Below are positions 11,591-23,060 of a DNA stretch of 64,000 nucleotides, piece after piece. The position numbers were made by a program, and so were the translations under genes. Positions within the stretch are counted from its first letter, which is position 1. Each line of letters starts with the position of its first letter. Location of the stretch: contig NC_088775.1 in NCBI RefSeq assembly GCF_954871325.1, forward strand, positions 80,763,561-80,827,560, given 5' to 3'. The notes beneath the pieces were generated by a model. The model was not told the DNA's origin, made no database searches, and worked only from the letters and a program-made list of their open reading frames with translations. The stretch comes from Gordionus sp. m RMFG-2023 (Eukaryota; Nematomorpha; Gordioida; Chordodea; Parachordodidae).

Positions 11591-11705
11591 CATAGTCACA
11601 ATTCGCAATTTTATTACCACTATATTATCAATGCGGCGAAATGATCACTCTTTCAGGTGCAGTATATTCTCATTTGTATTCGACTTTGAGAGAAGGCCAC
11701 TATAG

Positions 11706-12010
11706 GCAAATTATTCCAAAATTGGAAATTAATATATTATAAAGGTAAAATAAAAAAGATGAATATTCCAAAATTGGTAATTAATATATTATAAAGGTAA
11801 AATAAAAAAAAAGATAAATATTTCAAAATTGGAAATTAATATATTATAAAGGTAAAATAAAAAAGATGAATATTCCAACATTGGAAATTAATATATTATA
11901 AAGGTAAAATATAAAAGATGAATATTCGAAAATTGGGAATTAATATATTATAAAGGTAAAATAAAAAAAAGATAAATATTCCAAAATTGGGAATTAATAT
12001 TATTAAGATA
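11706..12010. repeat. 53-bp tandem repeat, right tract
   Basis: Six or so copies of the unit found at 9868-10045, between the two inverted arms. Confidence 0.85.
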
Positions 12011-12404
12011 AAATAAAATAATAAATATTAAAGCAGGGACTTTCATAAAGGATCTGATTCGATATTTGTTTTGTTGGGAGGAGGTTTTCAAGTGAATATT
12101 ATTATTAAAGTAATAGCGGAATAAAATATATGCATCAAATTATTCGAAATCTTTACCTAACCTACTATATTATCTATTACATTATTCATTGGTATTCTTT
12201 CAAAGAAATGAAATTTTTATAAAAACCATTTTTTAGTAAAGATATTGTATACGTTATGTTTACTTCGCTAAAAAAAAATTCAATTTAAATCCTTATATAA
12301 AATTATTCAAGAATATAAGGAAATTATTCCGGGATATTCAAATAATGTTTGAGAAATCATTCGAAATTATATTAAATGATTTACCGATAATAATGGGGAG
12401 ATGT
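12011..12404. other. centre of the inverted-arm structure
   Basis: AT-rich, with no frame or motif. It separates the 53-bp repeat tract from the right arm. Confidence 0.4.
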
Positions 12405-13189
12405 GTATGAAAATTTTGAGTAAAAATTGTTTGCATTATATTCTGTATTCGAATTGGAGAAAATTACGATGAAATATTTAAAAAAATATATTCTCTTCTT
12501 TATTCGAAATATAAATTTACGGTATTACAGAGAAATTGTAGCCGGAGAAATTATATAATATTTTTATTCTTATTCGTGAGACGACTAAAACGGCGTCCTC
12601 CTTTGGACAAAAAAAACCGCATTTCTTAATTCTTATTATAAAGTCGATCAAGATAATATATTTTTGGCGAAATTTTTATAGACACCAAAATAAGCGGAAT
12701 GTTTAAATATATAGTTTGGAGTAAATGAAAAACGTCAGATGTGTATTTATATTTCGTATATTATTGGTCATATATTATCAATCACCCCTAACACTCGGGT
12801 TTAGTAGTGGGTGGCGTGTTGTAATGTACACTTTTTTAATGTATATTTTATTTGATAAAGTGATTTATTTTAACAGATGTATTAATTTTTATGTAAATGA
12901 TTAATGATATTTATTACATTAACGAAATTGTAAAGATCACTTTTTCATTTTATAAAAACTTTTGATTTAATTTAATTTTATAATAATAAAAAAAAATATA
13001 AAAAAAAGTTAACAAGATTTTATCTCAGAGTAACGCCATCAGAGGCGATACTCTTATTCCAATAAAATATATACGTTAAATTAAATAAAATTTCAATAAT
13101 TATATCTGAATCTCCATTAATTATAAAATCATGTAGATTCTTTTATTCAATTTATGAAGGTTTATTCTTTTTAAATTACAAATATGAAA
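12405..13189 (+). repeat. right inverted arm, includes right terminal direct repeat
   Basis: The inner part (12405-12816) matches 11118-11590 inverted. The outer part (12817-13189) matches 10737-11117 inverted and 9342-9717 direct. Confidence 0.9.
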
Positions 13190-13765
13190 CTTTCTTTGGG
13201 CTCAAATTGCGTAATAGCATAACAATTGTACCAACCTTAAGTGTTAGCTTGTGAGGTGGCATACCGGATGGAGTTTGTGAATGCAAAAATTCTAGTGGAA
13301 AATTCATTATATCATCCTTATTATCGCTTTCAATGGAATCTGCACTATAATAATGTTTGATAGGGCCTGAAATTATATTAATGATATCGTTGTTGAGGGT
13401 AAGTACAATTTTATTTTTTGTGGTTAATATTATTTTAGTAGAAGGACAATCTATATCAGCAATTTCTATAGAATTACCATACACACATTTTATTAATGAA
13501 TCATTTTCAAGCAAATAAGGTGGGATTTCAACACTATTTGTAGGAAGATCAGAATTGCTGCGTGATAGCCCATCTCCAATTTTAAGTAACCAAGCATTGT
13601 AATCAACTTATCTGATGAAATACGCATATTATCAATCAAATGTATTATTTTAAAATGACTCCATAAATATGAACTTTTTATACAGGACTCTATAATATCG
13701 ACTTTGGAGCCTTTAGGCACTACTGGTAAAGTCTGTCTAAAATCACCACCTAAAAAAATTACTTT
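13190..13765 (-). pseudogene. Helitron helicase, middle segment
   Basis: On the minus strand this continues the PIF1 domain. FLGGDFRQTLPVV (Pif1 signature) lies just downstream of a TGA at about 13765, where a Gly codon is usual. Next come PKGSKVDIIESCIKSSYLW and DNMRISSD. A frame change follows near 13550-13580, after which ENDSLIKCVYGN and PPHKLTLKVGTIVMLLRNL lead into SPKK at the insertion boundary. The two breaks show that the gene was already dead or died after insertion. Confidence 0.88.
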
Positions 13766-15733
13766 TCAGCCAAATGGGTGGGAATTTTTCATAATGTCTT
13801 TAAGTAATCGGTCAATGCATCGCAAAGCTTGTTTAGTCATCATTGTGGCCTCATCAATAATAATCAATTTGCTATTTTTAATATCTAGAGCTAGCGAACT
13901 ATGTAAATTCATATGGGATGTAGAAGTTTCAAAGATAGGCACAGGTAATTTAAATCCGCTATGGATGGTTCTTCCCCCCTTTAAAAGAATAGAGGATATG
14001 CCGGTGGTTGCAAAAGGCAATACAATTTGATTTTTTGCTCTTATATAACACATTAAGGTATTGTAAAGATACGTTTTACCTGAACCTCCAGGGCCATCCA
14101 CGAAGAAATATCTTTCTGGAATATTTTCTAATTCAATCGCTTGTATAATTAAATCAAAAGCATATTTTTGTAATCGGTTTAATTTAGATATACGCTCGAT
14201 TGAATCGGCAGCTTCAACATGGGCATCATAATGTTGTTTTGGGGGGATTTTTGTAGGTGAAAGAAGATCAAAACTTTGACAGCATAAACCATGATCAAGA
14301 AAAACGTTTTCAATGTCCATTAAAGCCATGTTTATTGCAATTACTTCTAAATATTGACGCAAATAATCTTCAATCATCATAAATCTGAACCTATTCCATA
14401 GATATGCAGGATTTTCAGGCTGACAAAAAATGCAGATAAAGGCAAAAGTACTCCGAAGTTGTGACGGCAATTGATATATTGATCCCTCTTCTAAGCATGA
14501 TTCCCACTCTTTATCATCTGATAACAAATTTCTTTTAATAGCTGCCTCTTTAAAAGTACTCATTAAAATTCCATTAATAGTTTTTAAATAATCAAAACTT
14601 GTAGCCCCGCAAACATGAAGTAATAATAATCGAAGGAAGAATCGTTCACCAGAATTAGGATGAACGGAATACATTCTCGAAATTACATTTAATCGTTTTT
14701 TTCTTAGTTCCCAATGGTAATTTGTAAACACATAATGATAAGGTATTTCCCCATAAAAATATTGTCTAGCATTTAGATCTTTCTTATTTAACTCAAACCA
14801 TGCCGTTAAAGTAGTATGTTTATTTTCTGATCTCAATAAAGCATCTCTTACATGTCCAGCAGTGAAATATACTGGCTGTTGTAAAGGTAAATGAATTCCT
14901 AAGCGAATAACAGCGTGCGAGCGGTCATGCATATTATTTTCTAATAATCTCCACATTGATTCACATGCACTCACATATCGCGCATTTAAATGTGATTTAA
15001 TTTCGTCATGAATATTTATATTTGAAGCAACATTAATGTCAACATTAGTACAGTCATAGCCCTTATAAATATACTTAAAGATATATTTTACCGATTTAAT
15101 AGATGTACAAATTTCCACGTTAATATGAGCATTGAATTTTAACATTAGATATCGATTATATGGAATAACATAACGATTATCCGTAGATTTACCGGAAAGA
15201 ATTGTAATACCATTATCTCGCCTTTTATAATATGGATACCCATCAATATTTGGTCTTGTTTCCATTTGAAAATCCTTCGGAAATTTTTTGGTACATATGC
15301 CATTTTCCATGCAAGGCGATTTGGGGTTAAATATCCCGCAAGGACCATGTATCATAAAATGGGTAACAATCTGAAAAAGTTTAGGATCGAGAATTTTATC
15401 TGGCATTTCGGCACAAACAAATTTATCTATAGCTTGAGATGTTTCAATTTTGCTATCATCGTTTAAAATAATAAGTATATGGGCATGAGGCAAACCTCTT
15501 TTTTGGAACTCGATTGTATATATAAAAGCCATAGATTTACCAAATAATTTTTTTTTATTTATATCGAACAATAATTCATTTAATTTCAATTTAAAAACAC
15601 GGGCTATTAAATCTGGTCTATCTGTAGGACTTTGCCCGGGAAATAGATTTTCCTTAATTTCACGCCAATTAGGATTGCATGTAAAAGTAATAAACATCAG
15701 GTTTGCCAAATTTGAGCACAATGGCCGTTGCAT
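13766..15733 (-). pseudogene. Helitron Rep/helicase, main segment (655 codons)
   Basis: This large open segment spans the Rep endonuclease end and the helicase start. Rep motifs: FITFTCNPNWREI, then the HUH-type RGLPHAHIL, then the tyrosine motif KYIFKYIYKG, with two Tyr three residues apart next to a Lys. Helicase motifs: DGPGGSGKTYLYNTL (Walker A) and LIIIDEATMM (Walker B). These are the signatures of Helitron rolling-circle transposases, which nick and unwind DNA. The open frame starts after a shift near 15.70 kb and ends at a TGA before the FLGGDFRQ motif. Plus-strand frames inside it are shadows. Confidence 0.95.
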
Positions 15734-16903
15734 CGTGATAGCGTTCTCGCATATTTCTTTGAGAACCTTGAAAAGATGATGGTAATATTACTGCTTTGCC
15801 GGGAATTATATTGTTTGACTTTGTTTCCAAGTAGTCCATTAATCCAGAATATTCATCTACTCGTAATTTTGGCTGATTTTGTCTAATAAAATTTAAATTA
15901 TTCGCCTCGACCTGTAAATAGAAATCAACAATATATTGTTGTGATAATTTCCCAGCAAAAAGGATTGGGTTGATTTCATTTTCACGAATTGCTAATCTAA
16001 ATATTTTAAACTGTAGTAGTGAGATATTTGCCCTTGTACGCCCTGTATCTTCACCCTTTAAATCTGGTTTCCAACCAGGGTCACCAAAAGGAAATAATAG
16101 AGGATATACCATTGGATCAAGATTAGGGCTTAATATATTTATATTTATAAGATCACTACCATCAACTCGAGGATAGACCTTGATATCCCGTTTAAATGGG
16201 GGTTCACCATCATCATTTGTAAAAATCATAGCTACTTCATCTATATTAGGAATGTTATATCTTCGCTTGTCACTCGAGCGATCTGCACGAAAAATCATAT
16301 TGATTTTTTGAACTGGACGATTTTCTTGAATAGCCCTATTTTTTTCTTCTTTCTCAATTTTTCCCAAGGTTTTAAAACTAATAGAAAATGGGTTATTCTG
16401 TCTTATTAAAATATATAATCTTTTTAAGAGATCCTTATTGCAACCAGAATTTTCTTTCATGTTTAACCTGCCATTAACAGCCTGGGAGGTCTCAATGACA
16501 TATAGTTGTGCAAATTTAGGAGGCATCCCAGTGGAAGGATATAAATGAGATGTTCGGTGATAAATTTGCCCATGAACTCTAAAACAATATGGGCCTGGGT
16601 TTAAACTATTAGAAATCTGTGCTCCCATGGATGCGAACGCAAGTGAACTATTATAAGATCTTATATATTTCATAAAGTTTGAATGAAATTCATTGTTAGG
16701 ATTAGATAAAAGGTCTTGTAAAAAAGGAATTTATCGGATTGATGGTATCTTAACTTTACCCTTATGACAGCAATTCTTAAATTTGCCATCTGTGGGTTTT
16801 TCCAATAAAAAATTTAGAGAATCGCAATAATCGCACTTAGTGTTGAGTAATCCACAATAATGTTCTTGTACTAATGATTGTTGTGCAGAAATATTTATCT
16901 AAA
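15669..16903 (-). pseudogene. Helitron N-terminal region (helitron-like N domain)
   Basis: On the minus strand, an upstream exon-like piece (from 16903, possibly after an AG acceptor at TTTTAG) encodes HYCGLLNTKCDYCDSL and KNCCHKGKV, a Cys/His-rich motif typical of Helitron N termini. One TAA separates it from PFLQDLLSNPNNEFH and then MKYIRSYNSSLAFASMGAQ. The segment runs on through NIDEVAMIF and VYPLLFPFGDPGW, both characteristic of helitron-like N domains, to ERYHDATAIV. There a shift of about one base moves the frame to the downstream Rep segment. Confidence 0.9.
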
Positions 16904-16968
16904 ATAAATAAAATAAATTTGAGGCCTGCTAAAAATTATACATATAATTTAATATTTTTGTGATTATT

Positions 16969-17559
16969 CAGAGACCTGCAGACCCGGTGTAATTGTAAAA
17001 TCAATACCATCAAAAATCAATACGTTATTGATTTTTATAAATCTTTGATTCGACATTTATATATGAATCACAAAATTTTATAAACTCAATCAATAAGGTC
17101 CATTTAATTTATTTGAATTCATAATATCATTTATAAAACTTTGAATCAACAATTATATAGCACTTCACAAATTACAAATAATGAGTAAACAAATATAAAA
17201 TATATAGGATATCAAGAATTGTAAAATAAATAAATTCCTTGATAAATTATATAAAAGAATAGAAAATCATATTTATCATTTTAATATATTTAAAACTATT
17301 AAATCTATTTTAAATAAAATTTTTACAAATCGAAAATGGCCACCAATATTTATAAAGCGATGAAAAAATATATAATAAATAAATATTTTATAATTTTAAT
17401 GGTCTCCAATATATTTGAAGCGAAGCAAACATCTTAAAAATCTATACGGTATTGATTCTACAATAGCAATATATCACTACGGTATTGAATCTATAATGAT
17501 ATCAATACGGTATTGAAGTTACAATGGGTATTGATTTCACAATCAATACACCGGCTCTG
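16969..17559. mobile_element. non-autonomous hAT-like element in the Helitron
   Basis: The left end CAGAGACCTGCAGACCCGGT and right end (inwards) CAGAGCCGGTGTATTGATTG align if the right end lost about 10 bases. Both continue into AATTGTAAAATCAATACC-like sequence. Internal CGGTATTGA motifs recur near the right end. The termini match the 392-3039 hAT. No clear target duplication is seen. Confidence 0.65.
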
Positions 17560-17870
17560 ATGTAAACATATGCCAGGCTTATAATAATTTTTTCTAAAAT
17601 ATTCCATGGGTAATTACGATTATGTAGCACATACTAATTTTATCTTATATTTTGCCCGTCAAGATGATAGTGAAATAAGAATTTTCTTTTTTATTAGTTG
17701 ATGAAATATATTTTTTATTGTGGACATAAATTAAAATTAATAACCATATACTTCATAAATAAATAATAAATTTTGAATAACCCCTGATGATGGATAAATC
17801 AAAAATTTTCTTATCTATCTATCTTATGAGATGTGATTCAGAAATTTATATTTATTAAAATATTTGTTAT

Positions 17871-18400
17871 ACATAAATTAAAATTTTTAACTTGGTTTGT
17901 TTTTATTGATTTGGGTAGATTAAGATTTTGGTGAATAGTAGATTTTGGTAGTGTCTAATTTAAAAAAATTTATTTGTTAACATAAATTAAAATTTTTAAC
18001 TTCGTTTGTTTCTATTGATTTGGGTAGATTAAGATTCTGTTGAATGGTACATTTCGGTAATATGATTCGTAGAATCTAATTTAAATAAATTTATTTGTTA
18101 ACATAAATTAAAATTTTTAACTTGGTTTATTTTGATTGATTTTGGTAGATTAAGATTCTGCTGAATGGTACATTTCGGTAATATATATCGTGGAATCTAA
18201 TTTTAAAAAAATCTATTTGATAACATAAATTAAATTTTTTAACTTCGTTTGTTTTTATTGATTTGGGTAGATTAAGAGACCTTTGAATGGCATTCGGCAA
18301 TATGATCCGTGGAATCTAATTTAAATAAATTTATTTATTGTCATAAATTAAAATTTTTAACTTGATTTGTTTTTATTGATATAGGATCACTGAAAAAATT
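17871..18400. repeat. tandem repeat, about 120-bp unit, five copies
   Basis: Units begin near 17871, 17980, 18101, 18223 and 18342 with ACATAAATTAAAATTTTTAA. They contain TATTGATTTGGGTAGATTAA and, in several copies, GAATGGTACATTTCGGTAAT. Confidence 0.85.
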
Positions 18401-18446
18401 ATACTTAGATATTGCACCAAAGGTATCTTGTGTAGGAATCTAAAAA

Positions 18447-18650
18447 AAATAATAAAATAGATTTTAATGGTCCACAGTAATGTTCAACTTGTTCTTGATT
18501 TTCAGTATCGATGATTGGATGTTGAAGCAAATTGTTTATTTCCAGTATCTTCAAGATGGTTGGATGTTGTAGGAATAAGACTTTGCTCGTTCCTTTTCTT
18601 AATACGACAAAGTGCCTTAGCTTTCTCCTTATGTTGATTTATTATTAAAA
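18447..18650 (-). pseudogene. Helitron N-terminal exon duplicate
   Basis: On the minus strand INQHKEKAKALCRIKKRNEQ is followed by TTSNHLEDTGN. After a stop, EQVEHYCGPLK matches EHYCGLLN of the intact N-terminal region at 16.8-16.9 kb. The basic Arg/Lys-rich stretch is usual at Helitron protein N termini. It may be the true upstream exon of the large Helitron or part of the smaller relic. Confidence 0.6.
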
Positions 18651-19040
18651 TTTAAAAATATAAGAATTACTCAATTTTATAAAAATAAGTTTAGTTTAAA
18701 ATATTTATTATTGTGGACATAAAATAAAATTACTAAATATATACTTCATAAACATATTTATAAAAAATAATGGAAAATATTAGAATAGCCCCTCACCTAA
18801 TAAATATATATTTCGGAATCACATCTTATAAGATAGGAAAAATCTGATTCCTCGTCATTCTTGACGGGCTATCAGCTAACATACAATACAAATTAAAAAA
18901 AATATAAAATTTACTCTTGTTGAAGCAATAATGCCTTCTTTAGATTTTGGTAGTATGAAACGTTCCATTGTTTGGTTTTGTTGAATGGTATCTTGTGTAG
19001 GAATCTAAAAAAAATAATAAAATAGTTTTTATAAAAATTT

Positions 19041-19610
19041 TAACTTACATTGCCTATGAGATAACCTTAAAAAACTTATTTAATATTATATGTATTTATT
19101 ATGTAAGTTTGTATTTTGTGCAGGAATCTAAAAAAATAGTATTTATAAAATTTAAATTACATTGCCTATGAGATAACCTTAAAAAACTTATTTAATATAT
19201 GTATTTATTATGTAAGTTTGTTTTTTGTACAGGAATCTAAAAAAATAGTATTTATAAAAATTTTAACTACATTGCCTATGAGATAACCTTAAAAAACTTA
19301 TTTAATATTATATGTATTTATTATGTATGTTTGTTTTTGTGCAGGAATCTAAAAAAATAGTATTTATAAAAATTTTAACTTACATTGCCTATGAGATAAC
19401 CTTAAAAAACTTATCTAATATTATATGTATTTATTATGTAAGTTTGTTTTTTGTGCAGGAATCTAAAAAATAGTATTTATAAAAATTTTAACTTACATTG
19501 CCTATGAGATAACCTTAAAAAACTTATCTAATATTATATGTATTTATTATGTAAGTTTGTTTTTTGTGCAGGAATCTAAAAAATAGTATTTATAAAAATT
19601 TTAACTTCCC
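19041..19610. repeat. tandem repeat, about 112-bp unit, five copies and a part
   Basis: CATTGCCTATGAGATAACCT recurs at 19048, 19160, 19270, 19383 and 19497. Each unit also has GCAGGAATCTAAAAAAATAG. The spacing (110-114 bp) is regular and the copies are close in sequence, so the array is young. Confidence 0.92.
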
Positions 19611-20170
19611 TAAATCTGCCACTTAACGTGGGTAAAATAGAATAGATAAATGAATTTTCAAATATAAAATAAGATGCTCAGATAAAACGTAAGTATATGT
19701 AATGTTCAACTTGTTCTTGATTTTCAGTATCTTCAAGATTAAGATGTGTAAATTGAAAGTATATAGTTTTGCTCGATGTGGTGTCTAAAAAATATAATTA
19801 TTTACTGATGATGGAAGGTTTTGCTCGATGTTGTGTCTGTTAAAAAAAATATCAATTATTGTAATTATTATATGTTTTGTAATTGTTTTTTGTATTGAAA
19901 TTCTTTTTTTGAAAATGGCGGTTCGATTTGGTTTATGAATGCGTGTTTGATATGTTTAAGCTATGATGATTTTTATTGAATATATATATCATAGATTTGA
20001 ATTCCTTAGCTCTTGTAGGATTATCTGCAAACATTTTTTTTATACTAATGTTCCTTCCTGCCTATTGCCTCAAAATACTTCTGAAATGCTTTCCATGATT
20101 TATAGGAGATTAAATCCATTTTGCTAATATGGTCTAAATTGGCTTAAAATTGCTATGATAGATAGATAGA
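19611..20170 (-). other. Helitron 5' region
   Basis: Mostly non-coding. TGTTCAACTTGTTCTTGATT at about 19702 repeats part of the N-terminal exon duplicate at 18484. The proposed 5' end lies in the GATAGATAGATAGA run at 20157-20170. Confidence 0.5.
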
Positions 20171-20702
20171 TAAATTATAGATACATAGAAAGAACAATAT
20201 ATTTGACATCAATTAAGACAAAATATTTACATTTCAACTTAGAAATATGCTATTTAAAATATAATATAATATTATAGATGGCGCTAAATATCATGGAGAT
20301 TAAAACTACAATTTAACATAACTTAAATACTTCCGAATTTGTTAATATTAATTAAATATTATTAAGAATCACTCCCTATTTAAGTAGGACAAACGTCCAA
20401 TAATTAATAAAGAAGTTGAATATTACTATATTAACAAAATTATAATTGACTATTATCAGGTAAAATAATTGACTATAAATGTCACAGTTGTGACTGTGAC
20501 TGCTATAATCATTTTGGTTGGACAAATAATATTTAAAAGAAAACTATTGGCTAAATTTGATTGACATTTTTTGAGGATTATATATATAGAATTTTATATA
20601 ATATAACTAAGTAAAATTATTAAATTTGAAGAAAAAATGCATTTAATAAGGTAATTTGAACCCAAAAATAACGATAGTAATTTAATATTAAATAAATTGG
20701 TG
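20171..20702. other. interior of the outer hAT, decayed
   Basis: AT-rich sequence between the Helitron 5' end and the next insertion. It presumably holds decayed middle transposase, but I see no motif. Confidence 0.4.
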
Positions 20703-20710
20703 GCCTAAAT

Positions 20711-22527
20711 CAGTGGCGTCGCTAGGGGGGGGCGCAGGGGCTCGAGCCCCCTGAAAAGTTTGAGTAACCCCCTGAAGCAAAAAAATTTTTTTAAATGGCT
20801 CCTTAATATCCCCTTGAGCTAAAAATAAATATTTTTAATTGCCCTCTGAATAATTTCTTTCATAATTCTATTGAGTAATATATAGATATTATTTTATTAA
20901 AAAATTAATAAGACTATCTTAATTTTTATTAAATGAATAATATTTTAATTATTAGATTAGATTATTACATATAAATTATACTATGTCAGCTTGCAATCAA
21001 ATTCTATGTTAAAAATATAACAATATCACTCATTAAATATTAATTTAGCATTAACAGTTGAAGCTTAATTGACTTTTATTATTTAAATTATTATATAACC
21101 CTAATTAAATAAATATAATTATTTATTAATTGAAAATTAATAATTTAATATTTTAGCCGAGTTCAAAATCACTAATCAACTATATTGATTTTTAAATTTA
21201 ATTATCATGTCTCTTCCTAAAATTATTTTCAAGGTCCAAATCCAAATAAGTATAAGAGATTTATTTATAAAAAGTAAGTAGACATATAGTTTATAATCCT
21301 CTATTATATATATTTTTTTATAAAATATTAGATAAAATGTCACTTTTACAGACGTATATGATAGTTATATAATAAATTACAGTTAATATTTTTAAAATTT
21401 TACTAATAAATGCTTTTGATAATAAATATAAGTAACAATAATATTTAACGCCATCTATTTATTTACAATATAATTAATATTAAACATATTATTATTCATC
21501 CCACAATGGATGTAATAAATTAGATATCTTTTATTCTCTTTTTTACGTGTTTTTAGGAAAGCTATTTTTTTCTTCTTCGGAATATAAATTTGCGTTAAAT
21601 TTTTAATACGAATATATTTTTGATATTATTAAAAACTAGTATTATTTAAAGATACAATATACCAACTAGAGATGGTGCGACAATAATATATAAAATCTTA
21701 ATTGCTTTCATGATATCACTCTGGTTTTTATTTTGAAGTTACAAAATGTTTCCTTTCTAATATGGCATTTTTGCCGTGTAATTAACTCAAGGCTTCAATA
21801 TATTTGCATAATTTCTTCTAAAGGTTTTTAGTGTTTTTGTTTTATCAATTTATCTAACAGAATAAATTCGATATGGGTTACCATCGGGAGTTTCATGGCT
21901 AGGACTGTAAATTAACCAGCAACTATTATTTGTGTGGCTATGTAATTAAAGATTATTACTAAAGCTGCTGAGAGCATATGATCGCATATTTTAGATAAGC
22001 AATAATGGTCAATTGTTTAGTCGTTTATATATCATTAAAAATCGACGATAATCTTATAAATTTTTTTTTATTAGTCCATTCTATAAAACATTGTCTAAAA
22101 TGGTAATAGAGAGTTATATTAGTTTCATGACCTTTTACCAATGTAAGTTCCTAAGATTATATTATATTATGTAGTTTTCAAAAACAATTATCAATTGAGG
22201 CATACTTAACCTTTTTTATCATTTATAATTCTTTAGATGCAAAATTTTTTTATATCAACAATCGAAAATATTTTATACTGTAATAAATAGATTTTGTATT
22301 AAAAAATATTATTTTTAGAAATGTCTTGTATTATTTTAATGATTTATATGCTAGTTCATTTTGCATGCAAAATATAATAAATGACACTCAGAATAATTAT
22401 TTAGAGTTAGTAAATTAAAAAAAAATATAATATATTTATATAAAACCCGGGGGGTATGGGAGGCGAAGCCCCCATAAAAAATTTTTAGTTGAGCCCCCTG
22501 AGATTGTAAAGGCTAGCGACGCCCTTG
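20711..22527. mobile_element. non-autonomous hAT, 1.8 kb
   Basis: Flanked by a perfect 8-bp duplication GCCTAAAT (20703-20710 and 22528-22535). The left end is CAGTGGCGTCGCTAGG; the right end read inwards is CAAGGGCGTCGCTAGCC. Its interior shares several hundred base pairs with 44578-45784, including AAAAAGTAAGTAGACATATA and TTTAACGCCATCTATTTATT. No transposase is visible. It sits within the outer hAT. Confidence 0.93.
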
Positions 22528-22639
22528 GCCTAAATTATGGTCAACTATTGATAGACGTATTATTCAATGGGATTAATAAAAAGTATTAAACCTATCATTA
22601 TCAAATTAATTACATATATTTAAATTTTTAAAGATTTGA

Positions 22640-23060
22640 ACATATATATAAAGATCAATATGTTCTTTCTGCAATAATAAGTTCAATATTTAAGCTTCAA
22701 TGGCCATAAATAAAACTTCCACAGAATGAAACTATAAAAAATAAACTTATAGTGTTAATGAATAAATTCATTGAAAACCCTAGAAATGATAATGCAAGAA
22801 CTGTTAATTTTGAAATATCCTTTTTTTTGGCGAGTTAGTAAAGGATGAATTGGAAGAGGATAACTTATCTCAATTTTTTGAAGCAAAGGATAAAACAATA
22901 AATGTTTTTAATAAATTCTCCATATTAAAAGAGCTATTTATTAAGTAAAATACCGCGAACCCCTCATCTGCCCATATAGAGTGCATTTTTAGTATAGCTA
23001 ATGCCGTATTAACTGCCAAGTGTTCCTGTCTGTCAGATAAAAATTTTGAAAACAATTGTT
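22640..23060 (+). pseudogene. hAT transposase, C-terminal remnant
   Basis: This belongs to the outer hAT whose BED finger is at 7240-7462. It reads NKLIVLMNKFIENPRNDNAR and FFEAKDKTINVFNKFSILKE, then after a TAA, NTANPSSAHIECIFSIANAV and LSDKNFE. This is the hAT dimerisation region. Two positions where the family normally has Arg (ER-x-FS and K/R-RS-x-L) are Cys here, as expected for C-to-T change in CGN codons. Confidence 0.8.

Larger units (their letters stand above)
9342..13189. mobile_element. 3.85-kb insertion with terminal direct repeats and inverted arms
   Basis: It splits the Helitron helicase gene and is flanked by CTTTC at 9337-9341 and 13190-13194. Removing the insertion and one CTTTC restores the helicase frame exactly. 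The ends are direct repeats of about 375 bp (9342-9717 and 12817-13189). Inside lie a partial inverted copy (10045-10335), a full inverted arm (10737-11590, paired with 12405-13189) and two tracts of a 53-bp repeat. I see no protein domain. The direct ends recall LTR-type or Penelope-type elements and the inverted arms recall foldback elements; I cannot assign a class. Confidence 0.8.
17640..18890. mobile_element. second, smaller Helitron relic (opposite orientation)
   Basis: CTCGTCATTCTTGACGGGCT followed by ATCAGCTAA at 18851-18879 resembles the Helitron 3' end at 7463-7491 but points the other way. About 150 bp upstream of it also resembles the sequence beside 7463 and a stretch at 17700-17880. 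It probably represents a Helitron copy inside or next to the large one; its 5' end is not identified. Confidence 0.5.
7463..20170 (-). mobile_element. autonomous-type Helitron, itself interrupted
   Basis: This rolling-circle element is transcribed from the minus strand. Its 3' end is clear: read on the minus strand, a hairpin (7474-7491) is followed by TTATCAACTAG and then a host T, the standard Helitron CTRR|T end. It encodes a Rep/helicase protein (16903 down to 8930). The 5' end is inferred at about 20170, where the minus strand begins TCTATCTATCTATC next to a T on the + strand. The body holds a 157-163-bp minisatellite, a 3.85-kb insertion, a hAT MITE and two more tandem arrays. It inserted into the BED-finger region of the outer hAT transposase. 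Confidence 0.85.

Noticed and set aside
9342-13189. Calling the helicase insertion a standard LTR element
   Set aside because: Direct terminal repeats and a 5-bp flank fit, but the ends are not TG...CA, no coding region is seen, and large inverted arms are unexplained.
13704-16176. Plus-strand frames inside the Helitron gene (13704, 15266, 15970)
   Set aside because: Shadows of the minus-strand Rep/helicase frames, which carry clear motifs.
17871-19610. Regular arrays that might suggest CRISPR
   Set aside because: Units are tandem repeats of 110-120 bp without unique spacers, in a eukaryotic Helitron.
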